DNA from: Siphonodentalium dalli
Lineage: Eukaryota > Mollusca > Scaphopoda > Gadilida > Siphonodentaliidae
Length of the DNA: 64,000 nt
Direction: 5' to 3'
Assembly: GCA_032622095.1 (NCBI GenBank)
Contig: CP136064.1
Coordinates: 146,820,864 to 146,884,863 of the forward strand
The notes under the pieces: model-generated
What the model was told of the DNA's origin: nothing
The model's input: the letters and a program-made list of their open reading frames with translations, nothing else
Databases searched by the model: none
Part shown: one piece after another, positions 1 to 11,698 of the stretch
Layout of the letters: each line of letters begins with the position of its first letter
Numbering within the stretch: position 1 is the stretch's first letter
Made by a program: the position numbers and the translations under genes

Positions 1-160
1 CGTGTGTACATATAAGACTGTATAACACTATGTCTATGTCTGTATGTGTTGGAACATTTAAGAAAGATGTGAAATATAAATGTCAAGACTCAGTTCATTC
101 GTGTAGTAATTTCGTATCAGTTAAACGCTCTTCATTCGTATGAGTAATTACCAACAGGTA
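1..160. repeat. interspersed repeat, copy 1 (window edge)
   Basis: The text around 1-52 (GTGTACAT..AAGACTGTATAACACTATG) and 65-142 (AAGATGTGAAATATAAAT...TTCATTCGT) recurs at 1469-1720 with scattered changes. It has no coding potential that I trust. The left edge is cut by the window, so full length and class are unknown. Confidence 0.6.
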
Positions 161-380
161 AGTTGCACTATTTTTTGAAAGCAATCAAGATGGCGTACCT
201 CGGTGTGACATTTTCATTAAATTACAATAACCATCGGCTGTGTTGTGTGTGCATGCATGTAGTCAACTAACCCAGAGTGACTTAATTCACAATGAAGTAG
301 ACTGCTGCAGATGCGATATGTATTGTTTATCCAGAGCTTAAGTGTGTAAACATCACATTTTGCTCGTCACGCTACGGCGG

Positions 381-418
381 CGGTTGTTGTTGTTGTTGTT
401 GTTGTTATTGTTGTTGTT
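381..418. repeat. (GTT)n trinucleotide microsatellite
   Basis: A run of GTT units with one ATT interruption. It produces a leucine-rich reading frame that I treat as a shadow. The remainder of 161-900 shows no recognisable gene; a short motif GCGGTA(T/C)TTTAGCT recurs three times between 567 and 640. Confidence 0.8.
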
Positions 419-905
419 CCTCTTTCTCAAAAGTTACGAACGATTAATAGAATACCAGCATCGAATGAATACATCACCCATACATAACATGATCATGAAG
501 AAAATGGTCAAACTGACCAAACACGGATATAATAATGAAGGGGCTGTAGATTCAGACAACGTTAGAGCGGTATTTTAGCTTCTGCTCTATGAGCGGTACT
601 TTAGCTATGTATCTGCCCTATGGGGCGGTACTTTAGCTTTGTATCACAATCGATTTCATCATGTCACCAGGTTACACATATCTATATAATAGAGTGCTCA
701 TATTGAAATCACTCATAATTGCATTGACATTTGGATAGGTAGGTTGTATTGTAGACACACGAATTAAATTTGTCTGGCCATGAATGCCAATGCACCATGA
801 TAGTTATCGATGTCAATAATGCGTTTCGTTGAGATCTTGATTGAGTTGATGAAAATATTCTGACAAAATTTCTTTTCGATCTATAAAATGCTGCTTTTTA
901 TTATC

Positions 906-1410
906 GACATGATCACTTGCTCACTTGCTCACCTCTTGCTCATTTGCTCATTTGTATTGCTCATTTGCTCATTTTCTTGCTCATTTTGCTCATTTGCTCA
1001 TTTTCTTGCTCATTTTGCTCATTTTCTTGCTCATTTGCTCATTTTTTGCTCATTTGCTCATTTTTTTGCTCATTTGCTCATTTGTATTGCTCATTTGCTC
1101 CTTTTCTTGCTCATTTGCTCATTTTTTTGCTCATTTTTATTGCTCATTTGCTCATTTTCTTGCTCATTTTCTCATTTATTTGCTCATTTGCTCATTTTTA
1201 TTGCTCATTTGCTCCTTTTCTTGCTCATTTGCTCATTTTTATTGCTCATTTTCTTGCTCATTTGCTCATTTTCTTGCTCATTTGCTCATTTTTATTGCTC
1301 ATTTTTATTGCTCATTTTCTTGCTCATTTGCTCATTTTCTTGCTCATTTGCTCATTTTTTGGCTCATTTGCTCATTTTTTTGCTCATTTTTTTTTCTCAT
1401 TTGCTCATTG
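906..1410. repeat. TTTGCTCATT minisatellite, about 500 bp
   Basis: Tandem array of a 10-base core (TTGCTCATTT) alternating with 14-16-base variants carrying extra T or TTCT/TTAT. Because the units contain no stop in the forward frames, all three forward frames stay open and give repetitive Ser-Phe-Ala-His-Leu peptides. I see no independent coding evidence. Confidence 0.92.
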
Positions 1411-1462
1411 ATTGGTGCATACTCAAGAGTCATAGACCTAACATCCAATGTACTTTAATGGT

Positions 1463-1725
1463 GTCATAGCGTGGGTACATAGAAGACTGTATAACACTAT
1501 GCCTATGTCTGTATCTGTTGTCACACCGTGAGTGGATTGTCCGCCTTTAATGATGTCATAGCGTGTGTACATGCAAGACAGTATAACACTATGATTATGT
1601 CTGTAGCTGTTGTTGGTAAGATGTGAAATATAAATTTCAAGGTTCAATTCATTCGTGAAGTAATTTCGTATATGTTCAACGCTCTTCATTCGTGCGCTTG
1701 TATTGTTAACATTCATTCATAATGA
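1463..1725. repeat. interspersed repeat, copies 2 and 3
   Basis: Two further copies of the GTGTACAT..AAGAC(T/A)GTATAACACTATG module (1469-1520 and 1563-1612), followed by the same AAGATGTGAAATATAAATTTCAAGG segment seen at 65-142. The 1730-2040 stretch that follows has no recognisable feature. Confidence 0.6.
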
Positions 1726-2045
1726 GTGTCCCTTTAGATCGATAAATAAGTTGAAGGTCATTATATTCCACAGTCAAATCTATTGGTGATCGAATTTGAT
1801 AACTATTTTATTGGAACAACTAAGAGTATTATTTACGTGAGATCAATGAGTCCAATTATTATAAATAATACATTGCAGGCATCGGTGGATACCTGATTGC
1901 CACATTTAGTGATCACGTGATAAACTGATAAAATGTCCAAGTGACGTACTATATGTATGCATTCTGATCCGCTGTTGTTATTCATTCCATAACGTAATGC
2001 CTCAGGCCAGTCGAAAATTGGTTGCTCGTCATCTTCATTATATTG

Positions 2046-2155
2046 AAATTTTGGAAATTTTGGAAGTTTTGGAAATTTTGGAAGTTTTTGAAATTTTTAA
2101 AATATTTGAAGTTTTTGAAATTTTTGAAGTTTTGGAAGTTTTTGAATTTTTTTTT
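2046..2155. repeat. AT-rich tandem repeat (TTTTGGAAA / TTTTTGAAG)
   Basis: About a dozen imperfect 9-base units of the form TTTTGGAAG or TTTTTGAAA. It resembles the AT-rich arms near 9.5 kb and 14.4-15.3 kb, suggesting the same low-complexity family. The 2156-2387 stretch holds nothing recognisable. Confidence 0.75.
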
Positions 2156-2387
2156 GGAATATTTTAGTACAAATAATTTTACCCGCCAAAAAATCTATTT
2201 TTAGATGTGCAGGCAACAAGCCACACGTACTACTCTGAGAATACTTGGACTATTCTCTATGTATGAGTGGGAAAATTCATTTAGTATATTTGCTATGTGG
2301 CTGATTTAATGAGCATCAAACATTAAAGCAGTTTGAAAAGATGGGTTTTTAGTGCTTTTCTAAAATCATTCAAATCCCTCAGTTCTC

Positions 2388-2412
2388 GAATAGAATAGAA
2401 TAGAATTTATTA
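2388..2412 (-). repeat. (ATTCT)n tail of LINE-A
   Basis: AATAAATTC followed by three ATTCT units (minus strand), directly at the end of the LINE-A 3' UTR. It reads as the template-jump tail of the retrotransposon rather than an independent microsatellite. Confidence 0.7.
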
Positions 2413-4235
2413 AGCAAAATACGTCCCTGGGTTGGGACAGGTTGCCATACATAGATATAATATTAATGTGGTACATGAACAAACATAAACTGTATAATAA
2501 TAACATCACTCAGTCATGTAACTTAATATGCATTATATAATATTTATGTATTGTTCAATCTGCACTCGAAAAATCTCCTGACTATGTTGCAAACTTTCGC
2601 ACAATGTTGTGTAAGGTCATTATCTAATATATGCTTCAGTTGGTCCCATCTACTCATCAGTAGAAAATTAATAAAACTTCCCTCCATTAGTTTTATTAAT
2701 TCACTACGCTGGGTGGAATAATGGGGGCAGTCAATTAAGAAGTGTCTTTCGTCTTCCACGATTTTGTCTTCACAGAAGACACACAGCCGTAATGGTAAAG
2801 GTGTCTTTTTCGGTTGCGTATGTCTACCTTTTTCAATAGCAAGAGAATGATTACTTATTCTCAGTCGCGTAAACATTGTACGGTCAGTTTGGGAAGCTGT
2901 GTGAATAAGGTAGGGTTCTAACTCAAAATTGCGTTTGAAACGCCTATATGTTCTTAGCTTGGTTTTGCCGGATTTAGAAGCGCTATCAAGCATACTGACT
3001 CGAAAATCTATAACATGGTTTTTCTGAAGCTGTCGTTTGAACGAAATCAGACTACTCAGAAGGACGCTACTACTCTCATCTCTATTTATAGTAAACCCAT
3101 ACGATTCTAAACTTTTGAAGATGGAACTACCAGTTTTTCCGTTAAGTTGTTCAATAACTGCGTCTTGCAATAACTTGCTCGTGCAACGTGAGGTAATTTT
3201 AACCGCGTAAGTAGCCATTCTATACAATGCATCAATATATAACGGATAGCTTCCTAGTTCAGCTCGAACAGCAGAATTCGATGCATATTTTCCAACTCCG
3301 AGAATATGTTTGCAATGTGATACATGAACTTTTTCACACGAATAACGATCATAATTTTGTTTAGTTATTCCTGTTGCCCAAATTTCACTTCCGTATAAGA
3401 TGATGGGTTTAATTAATTTGTCAAATAGTTTAAGGGACGTTTTAAGAGGGAGTGGTGCTTTATTAGCACATGCATGTGTTATTGAAAAGAGAGCCTTTCG
3501 CCCTTTGACGCTCAGGTTATCCACTGCCTGTATGAATTTTCCCGTGTTTGCAAAGGTTATTCCAAGATATGTGTATTCGTTAACAATTTCCAATTGGTTT
3601 CCAGCAAGGAAGAAGTTTTTGTTAAAGTTTGGTTTTCTAGTTCGAAAAATCATGCATTTGGTCTTATCAGGATTGACTGAGAGAGCGTTCCGGACTTTCT
3701 GACAATAGCACTAAATCATCCGCAAATAATAAGTGATTTAGTTTGCCTGACCCGATAGACAATGGGTCACATTTAGCATCAAAGATGCCATCAATGTCAT
3801 CAATAAATATCTTGAATAATCCCTTGTCGGACTCCAATTGTTGAGAGGTGAGGTGGGCCAAGTCCCTTACTTGTGTTAGTAATATAAATACTTGAATCAT
3901 ATAGTGATTTTACAATTTGCATTGTCCTGCCGGTAATTCCAATTAACTCCATTTTCTTAAAAAGTATTTGTCGATCGACTGTATCGAATGCTTTCCGAAA
4001 ATCTACAAACGTTGCATATACTGTTTTTTTTTAGCAGTGATATATTTTTGAATAGACGCATGTAGAACGAAGGCGCTGTCAATTGTACTTTTGCCAGCAC
4101 TAAAGCCGAATTGATTTTCGCTTATAACGTTATTAATCTCCATAAATTTAGCCAATCTATGATTAATTACTTTATTGAACAATTTGCCCACTGATGAGCT
4201 AAGGGCTATTGCCCGATAATTATTCCCGCGAACTG
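2388..4235 (-). pseudogene. LINE-A, 3' half: RT palm to C-terminus and tail (minus strand)
   Basis: Reading the minus strand, this is the downstream half of a non-LTR retrotransposon reverse transcriptase. Visible motifs are NNYRAIALSSSVGKLF near 4220-4180, QFGFSAGKST near 4110, a palm motif A (VDFRKAFDTVD) near 3990-3960 in a shifted frame, and motif C LLFADDLVLL near 3730-3700. A 369-residue open tail (3653 down to 2544) contains YTYLGITF and the thumb/connection region. There are several frameshifts (near 4020, 3900 and 3690). The 3' end is AATAAATTC followed by (ATTCT)n at about 2410-2388, a short-repeat tail typical of many LINEs. The 5' half lies at 7998-9150, on the far side of inserted LINE-B. 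Clade not assigned. Confidence 0.85.
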
Positions 4236-4334
4236 TGCAAATCAGATATGTGCTGCGGATTTCTGGCCCGAGGAAATGTACTGTAGGCAGTGGAGAAATT
4301 ACAACACACACACAAACTCTTACAAAACTGAATC

Positions 4335-7300
4335 GTGATCATGGCCAGCAACACGACGAACTTACATAGTCGCAATGACTCATGTCTTCGCACCAATTTA
4401 AACATTATGTGTTGGAACTCAACTGGCCTGTCGTCGGACTCTCTTTATCTAACCAATCTTCTAAACAAAAATGATCATTTGTATGATCTGATTGGTTTAT
4501 CTGAACACTGGTTAAGTGAAGAGGGCCTTCGCCTGCTCGATAATATTCATGACCAATATTTTAGTATTAGTAAACCTGGTCGCACATTGACGACGTCCTC
4601 TGGTGGGCAATATGTGCGTGACGGGGTTGCTCTCCTCGTTCACAAAAAGCACCGCAACTGCTTCAATGATATGCGTCTAGACCACCAACGCTTAATTGGC
4701 ATAAAACTCCGCTTGGGGTATCAGGAATTCGTTTACATCGTTGAAGTATACATGCCCAACACAAATTACACGGACATAGAGTACAATGACTGCATTAATG
4801 CATTAAGTGATATCATATTCGAGTATTCTTCCCATGGAACTGTAATAATTATGGGCGATTTCAATGCCCACTTATTTTCCAATCTGGAAAAAGCTCAGAT
4901 TGAGTGGCCGAAACGGGCAAGTATAGATGTACTGCTTTCAATTCATTTCTGGAAACTCATAAGCTAAAGTCACTCGTCACTCTGAGTGCATGCACCGGAC
5001 CAAAATATTCATTTGTCCCATACAACCCTGAACACTCACAATCACTAATTGACCACATTGTCATTCCCCGGTGCAAACTTGACCTTGTGAATAGAGTAGG
5101 AATAATTGAAGATGAGGCTCTTAATACCTCAAACCACAGGCCAGTTTTCTGTTCGATGGAATTCAACTATCAGGGTAGCACACATCTAAATGATCATAAC
5201 AATATTGTCAACTGGTCAAAGGTTAATCTAGATGCATATCAAGAAGTGGTTCGGAATAAACTGCACACAGTCAATAGATGCATATCGAGCATATCCGACG
5301 TTGACGCACTATATTCGAAACTAGTCGACATTCTTCTCTCTGCTTCTAAGGAAACAGAGAAAAAGACAACTAAACGGAAGAAATTCACGAAGTCTTACTG
5401 GAATTCTGAATTGAAATGCTTGCATGGTGAAATGCGTCAACGCCGGAAATGCTGGATATCAAAGGGGCGACCCAAAACGATTGACAATCCAACATTTCGA
5501 GCATATAGAGATTCTAAACGAATATTCCGAAATCATCACCGTACAGCAGTGTTGGATTCCCAAACAAAATCAACAGAGAACATAGAATATCTCGCTAAAA
5601 ACAACCAACCCGCTTTCTGGAAAGCAATTAAACTCCCAAATAAGTGTGGTGTGAACCCTGGGTCAGAATTAAAGTTTGACAACAAAATGTGCAGGGACCC
5701 TCAAGACATTGTACTAGGTTGGAACAAATATTTTCAAAACCTGTATAGTAGGTGTCGTCATAATATCCCCTCTTTTGAATCGTCGGTGAACGACACCATT
5801 GCCCAGATAAGTGAAATGTCTGACCAAGAGCGTAGAGATAACTCACTGTGTAAGGACGTCACAGGTGCAGAACTAAGTGCTTGCATTAAACGGCTGAAGC
5901 GGAACAAAGCTAGTGGGCACACCAATATTGTAAATGAACATCTAATTCATGCACCGGATGCTCTACTTCCCGTCCTTTGTCTGCTATTCTCAAGTATGCT
6001 CAGATACGAATTTATTCCATCTAAAATGAAAATGGGAATAATAATTCCGATTTTCAAGGGTGACCCAAAGCCTGTCGACAACCCAGATAGTTACAGAGCT
6101 ATAACTTTACTGCCATCAATGTATAAACTTTTTGAGATGGTTATTTTGGACAGGCTTCTTAAATGCGATGTGTTCGCCGGTTTTCCAAATTGTCTGCAGA
6201 ATGGCTTCCAGAAAGGGGTTGGCTGCACAGTAACCTCATATATACTCCAAGATGTCGTCGAATATGCACATCTCAACAATTCTAAGGTATACGCCGCATT
6301 TTTGGATTCACAAAAAGCTTTTGACAGAGTATGGCACGAAGGACTACTCTATAAATTAATGCAGAAAGGCCTTGGAGGGCGTATGCTTAGAGTTGTTGCT
6401 GCCATGTACTCGGAGATCAAAAGCAAAGTGCGATATGCTGGCTATTTTTCAGAACCGTTCACCATAGAGCAAGGTACAAGACAAGGGAGTGTTCTGTCCC
6501 CTTTCCTGTACCTTATCTATATAGACGACCTCCAACAGGAACTCTCATTATCACCGGAGGGCGCTCATATAGATTCAATCTCGTGTTCATGTCCGACAAC
6601 TGCCGACGATGTCTGCGTTCTTTCTTACTCAGAAGGTGGCTTAAAAAGTCTTCTGAATAAATGTTATAAGTACAGCAAAACGTGGAAATTTGAATACTCA
6701 TTTGCTAAAAGCGAAATTATCGTCTTTGACACTCGTAAACGCTCAAACGCTCCAGCGAGAGAACATAAATGGTTTCTCGGACTGAACACTCTGAATGAAG
6801 TCAAAGACGTTATTCACCTTGGTATCCCTCAAAATAATCGGTCTGATAGATCTCGAAATATTGACAGAGCATGTGAAATGCTAAGAAGGACATTCTTCGG
6901 TGCATGCCGATCGCCAATCACCAAATTCCTGACTCCTTCGTCTGCTCTTGAAATTTTGAAATGTGTAGTAATCCCCAAGGCATTATATGGATGTGAAATG
7001 TGGTATGGCCTGACAAATACACAAGTTCTGCAACTTGAGAGAGTCTATCGTATGTGTATAAAACATATTCAATGTCTGCCTACTAGAACAAGTACAGAAC
7101 TTTCACTGTCATTACTTGGTTTAACACCACTGCATGTCGAAGTAGACCGGAAAAAACTTTTATTCTTGGGAACACTAATAAATATTCCAAACACTCATCG
7201 CGATGCTCTAAGAGTGTTTCTGTTCAATGTTCAGGGCCACCTCCTCTATAAACGGCCCCTCTCTGGCTTTGCGAAGGAAATATTCACACACCTGCACGCA

Positions 7301-7858
7301 TATGATCTCATCGATTACCTCACAAATTTTATTGATTCTGGGTTCTTTCCATCACAGAAACAATGGAAAGAAATTGTAAAAGAGAAGATCAACAACTTCG
7401 CATATCAAGCACCATGGTGTGATTTGACAAATGAATCACTGAATTTCTTTAGGATGGTTAAATCCTATCCTATGTCGATCTGGAGAGGCTGGCTACTATG
7501 CAGGGAACACCCAAAGTACAAATCTAAAGCTCTCTATATGGCAAACATCATCTCCAGAACGACATATGACAACAACGCACTATGCAAGCACTGTGGGTGC
7601 CAATACTCTGACCTCATGTCACACATGTACCTCCATTGCTTCTCTCCGCACATACAGGAACTCAGAAATGAATTCTGGTATAAAATCATAAACATATTCG
7701 GAATTCCTACATTTTCATTCCTGGATTTACTCTCGCCGGTAGGATTCCTCACTTATGCATGTGGATGTGGAAGTCATCCTACTCTGGAACTCATGTGTGA
7801 TGAGAAACGCTTATTTATTCATTGTCTCATATTTGTGTGTGTCCTTTGCTCCATCTGA
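4335..7858 (+). pseudogene. LINE-B ORF2: AP-like endonuclease + reverse transcriptase
   Basis: The product nicks target DNA and reverse-transcribes the element RNA. The N-terminal AP-like endonuclease shows MCWNSTGLS, GLSEHWLS, IIMGDFNAH, SLIDHIVIP and TSNHRP. The reverse transcriptase follows: IIPIFKGD and DSYRAITLLPS (fingers), AFLDSQKAFDRVW (motif A), QGTRQGSVLSPFLY (motif B) and CPTTADDVCVL (motif C). A C-terminal cysteine/histidine cluster (CKHCGCQY...HMYLHC) resembles the zinc knuckle of many LINE tails. About 1,170 residues in total. One frameshift separates 4335-4967 from 4904-7858; the second part is open for 984 codons, so the copy is fairly young. Motif C has Thr where most reverse transcriptases have Phe or Tyr. 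The start used is either of two ATGs at 4335 and 4341. Confidence 0.9.
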
Positions 7859-7980
7859 CCAATGCAAAAGGTCAACCAACCTCATATAAGTGAAATTGAT
7901 TTAGTTTGAATGTCACTGTTGTATTCATAAACATGTATATACCTGTACACATATCTCTCCTTCAATGAGGCAATAAAACA

Positions 7981-7999
7981 TCTCTCTCTCTCTCTCTCT
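7981..7999 (+). repeat. (TC)n tail of LINE-B
   Basis: AATAAAACA followed by about nine TC units, directly abutting LINE-A sequence on the right. Being at the junction, it is best read as the 3' tail of LINE-B. LINE-C ends in the same dinucleotide at 48.2 kb. Confidence 0.75.
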
Positions 8000-9150
8000 T
8001 TGAGTTCACGCACTGCCTCTAAAATTTCCATTTTCGTGATCGGGTCATTATTGAGGGATATGTCACGTGGCATAGGTGTCCGATCGATTGACGATGAGTT
8101 GATATCGTCACTGGATTTTCTATTTTTATCTTTGTTATTGCGGAGGCCATCTATTATGCGCCAATACTGTTTGGGGTTGTTTGTTTCTAATTCATCTAAA
8201 TTATTATGAAGATCCGCGTAGAACGTTTTTCTTTTGCGTTTTAGTTCCTTTTTATATGATTTTTTTGCAGTGAAAAGCTTGACAAAAACTTTACATCAAA
8301 CGGATCATTTCTTACACCCTTTACGATGTTGTCGAATGTTCTCTTTAATTCTTTACACCTGTTGTCAAACCACTTTCTTTTGCGGGCTGGTTTGATCCTC
8401 TTAGGAACAACAGAGCAAGCGAGACTATTTATCTTGTTAATTACCGCCATTATGTCATCTAAGGCCCGAGCTGCTCCCTGCTGGTCATTGGAGTAGTCGC
8501 GATATTGATACTGTAGCAATCGATAGCTTATTTCGGGGGAAGTAATTTTATCTATGGTTTTTTGTTTACTGGAACTGTTCCATTTAAATCGGGGTTTTGG
8601 TTTTTCGTATGTAAATTTTGAATGTTCTACATTCCGGTTGATGCATGGATATTCAAAATGGAGAACTAATTGACAATGGTCTGAGTACTCCGATGGGAGT
8701 TTAATACAGAAATACTCTACACGAGGGAGGAAGCAGTCAGTTAGTATTATGTAATCGACAACACCCGTGCCGTTATACTGATAGCTCGTGAAATGCCCTA
8801 TTCGATCACCCGGGGTCCTCCCATTAACAATTCTAATGCTTGCACTCTGACACAACTCAAGTAGTTGTGTGCCATACGTATTAACGACACTGTCCATACT
8901 TGATCGTGACTTATCGGTATCTAATGTATAATCTATAGGGAGATGTTCATGCGCATTATCAGAATCTATTGCAACATAGTCCGGCAGTTCACCAGTTCGT
9001 GAGTTCAAATCCCCGCCGAGAATAATCAGATCGTCGGTACTATATTTTGCAAGGGAATTTTGAATTAGCTTAAATGGACTTTCGTCTTTGTTTTCCGGTT
9101 TCCAGTAAGATGAATTGCTAGGCGGTATATAACTAGAAATGATACAATTT
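7998..9150 (-). pseudogene. LINE-A, 5' half: endonuclease and RT N-terminus (minus strand)
   Basis: Minus strand. A 255-residue open segment (9008 down to 8241) shows the C-terminal half of an AP-like endonuclease: GGDLNSRTG-type motif at about 9010-8990, GVVDYIILT and YSDHCQLVL. Upstream to about 9140 the same frame family gives a YIPPS motif, so the endonuclease N-terminus is cut near 9150. Downstream, after frameshifts near 8240, comes the RT linker ending in ITKMEILEAVRELK at about 8040-8000, where LINE-B interrupts. The partner 3' half is at 2388-4235. Confidence 0.85.
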
Positions 9151-9530
9151 CAGTTGATAAATTCAACATTTTACCATAGAACACGGCGAATATGACATTC
9201 ACTACGTGCTGCTATTGAAATAGTGTAGTGTTCCATGCAACCAACAAAAACATTGCATCGACTGAACAGCAACAACCCAGATAAGCATTCCTCGCCTCCC
9301 TCAGAATTAATTATCAGGTAACCAGATGTTTATATTGCAACCTTAATATAAGGCTGAACTGAGTCCCATAATGACTTGTTAGCATATACATTTGGGCAAT
9401 CATTGATAGACAGAGTATAATATATCACCTATTAGCAGCATAGTTGGGGGTATGGGGCGGACAATAGAATTGTTATTCTATTGTTATTATACTTCAGCGC
9501 CGAGATCAAATGAGATCAAAGGAAGTACCA
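9151..9530. other. no recognisable feature
   Basis: Unique-looking AT-rich sequence between the LINE-A 5' break and the inverted-repeat region. I see no ORF, RNA gene or repeat that I can support. Confidence 0.4.
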
Positions 9531-9800
9531 CGCCCCGCAAAATGAAAAACTTCAAAAACTTAAATTTGTCCTAAAATTGAAAAATAATTTAAAATGTTCA
9601 AAAATTTCAAATTTTTCAAAAACTTAAAACAAAAACAAAACTCCCAATATTTCAATTTTTTTTAAATCTTTAAATTGTTTACGAATAAAAAATTACCAAA
9701 TTTAAAACTTCAAATTTTCGGGATCTTAATGTACCTTTTATCAATAAATATCGTTTCTCTACCTTTCATCCATCTTCTCTCTCTCTGCCCCTCTCTCTTT
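9531..9800 (+). repeat. left arm of decayed inverted repeat (partner 14285-14590)
   Basis: AT-rich TTCAAAAACTT-type sequence, then AAATTTTCGGGATCTTAATGT, ATCAATAAATATCGTTTCTC and CATCCATCTTCTCTC. The reverse complement of 14285-14590 gives the same order (AGAAGATGGATGAGAG...GAGAAACGATATTTATTGAT...ACATTAAGATCCCGAAAATTT). The two arms face each other about 4.5 kb apart. Confidence 0.75.
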
Positions 9801-10064
9801 CTTCCGCTACTCCTTGATATTCTCAACACATGTGTTTTATGTTTGTTAGAGTATGAAATGAGCCTCGTTTGGTTACATACGACCCTGAAAGTAATATGAC
9901 CTGTATGAAGAGCATTTACTTTATTAAGGGGGAATATTCAAGAAGGCAGATGACTCGAGGGTTTAATATTTTGTGAGGGAAGAAAGACGAGACCTTAGCT
10001 TTGTTGTCTCTGTCAGCACACTTAGTGACATGTGTTTGTGATGAAGGTTATAGTCTGGTCGTTG

Positions 10065-10210
10065 AAGCATTGGACCTAGAACAAATTGTGTACAAGCTGT
10101 TTTTGGTGTCATATTGTCGGGCAGAATGTAGGGAACAACATATCCAAAATCCGCTAAAATCCGCTTTGGGGAAAATTCTCTATTGAAGATGGCGTCCATA
10201 ATGTCTGTTG
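10065..10210 (+). repeat. inner inverted repeat, left copy (partner 13535-13695)
   Basis: ACCTAGAACAAATTGTGTAC, AAGCTGTTTTTGGTGTCAT, GGAACAACATATCCAAAAT and GATGGCGTCC occur in the same order in the reverse complement of 13535-13695. It may be part of the same foldback as 9531-9800/14285-14590. Short reading frames here on both strands are not convincing genes. Confidence 0.7.
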
Positions 10211-11518
10211 TTATCGGAAAATACTGAATTCTGCGGCAGGTGCTGGCAGGTGCTCCAAATAATGCCAAATTCGTAATAAATTGAAATATACACAAACATT
10301 GCTTAGTCGTAAACCATATATGTAGAATATTTTTCCCAAAATGGCCACCAAAATGGACAAAATCGAATGAAATTTACATTTAGTGCAAAATTGAATAGCT
10401 AGTCCTAAACGAGTGAACAAACGCTCGAATATTGCGAGGAAGAATGATTACAAGTATAAGAGAAACTTTTGTTAGAGATGTACGAATTCTTTCTGATGTA
10501 TCTCACGAGAGAGCAAGCGAAATCAGGGTCTTGTGGAACGGTTAAATCTGGACTTTTGGGCGCCCAGAAACGGAAAAATGACGCAGTTTTATCTGTACCG
10601 CTAATCTTGAATCGTGTGATATATGTGTAATTAAACAGCTAAGCGGGATTTAGTAGGGATGTATTGACTATGCGGCCTTTCTCTAGAAGCAGAAATATAT
10701 GTATTCAGAGCAGTCTCACGAATGAGACCAATCACCATTTATTTTGATATATACGGTATAAAACCTTAAAAAATGAATTGCTATAAAACGGTATGAATTA
10801 TGTTCATATTGTACTGGGGAGAATGCGTAGATCCTATTGTACGTGTCTCAAAATAGTAGTTATAGTTACCTAAAGTGATAAAACACGAATATTTCGCTTT
10901 TATCACAAAAATGCGTGATGGTGTACCATGAACTAAATTTATTAAATCACAAATGAGTACCATAGACTGTCTTCAATAAATTCAAAACTTGACCAAAATT
11001 GCCTACATACTCTGTGACAGAGACTGTGTTTATACCTGGAAATTATATTTGGTTGAATTCACCAAGGCCACATCTACGCGAAACTTACTACATTGTCTTC
11101 AACCGCATCACCGCGTTTACCCATTTTCCATAACGTTACACATGTCTGTTGCACACAGAACCACAATTAACAATATTGGGTGAATGTTCAACGTTGGAAT
11201 AACATCTTAAACAATGATCACCTGATATTTAGCACGATTATGTTGGTGGTAATGGTAATATATTTTCAAACAAAAATATACTGAAAACTAATAGTGTGCA
11301 TTGCGGTGTAGCTTATTCTAGTTGTAAAGTGGCCACTGAAGTAATTTTAACAAAATTGTCTACTAAGAAACCGGGTTGGTAGCAGAATGAAAATTAGTCT
11401 TATATACAATGTACTATGTACAGTCTCTTTGACCTGGTGAGATTCGGTGCTAATCCATTGAAGATATGAGTGTTTCTTTACAGTATACTAACCGTAGCGA
11501 CATACGTGTATCGTTTAT
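10211..11518. other. no recognisable gene
   Basis: AT-rich sequence between inverted-repeat arms. Reading frames of 60-70 codons occur but show no motif, composition bias or family resemblance that I can support. Confidence 0.4.
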
Positions 11519-11698
11519 TATGTGGCAGAACCCCGTACGTTGGAGATACGACGTTCCGACCGGACTTCACGTTGTGTATTATTTTTGGTATGACGACAAC
11601 TCATGGAACCGTAGATATCTGTTTATTTCTAGAGCATAATTTCGCTTCTCAAGATAGGTCAGCTGATGCTAGCATTCTCAGGCTCTTCGCCACGTATT
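11519..11698 (+). repeat. direct repeat, copy 1 (about 175 bp; partner 12380-12549)
   Basis: Starts TATGTGGCAGAACCCCGTAC and ends AGCATTCTCAGGCTCTTC; repeated almost exactly 861 bases downstream. The spacer (11,699-12,379) has a 94-codon minus-strand frame of unknown meaning. The TG start and CA near the end would suit a miniature LTR pair, but no primer-binding site, polypurine tract or target duplication is visible, so I leave it unclassified. Confidence 0.75.

Larger units (their letters stand above)
4235..7999 (+). mobile_element. LINE-B, plus-strand LINE nested in LINE-A
   Basis: A non-LTR retrotransposon copy inserted in opposite orientation into LINE-A. The inserted unit carries a short leader, one EN-RT reading frame, a 3' UTR and a (TC)9 tail at about 7981-7999. 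LINE-A coding stops at a VRELK motif just right of the tail and resumes at a NNYRAI motif just left of the leader. Counting against LINE-B itself, roughly 65-70 codons of LINE-A between these motifs are absent, so insertion was probably accompanied by a target deletion. No target-site duplication is visible. No ORF1 is present, so the copy is 5' truncated or began internally. It shares protein motifs with LINE-C at 42-48 kb. Confidence 0.85.

Noticed and set aside
888-1469. Frames of 164-193 codons
   Set aside because: Minisatellite translation in all three forward frames.
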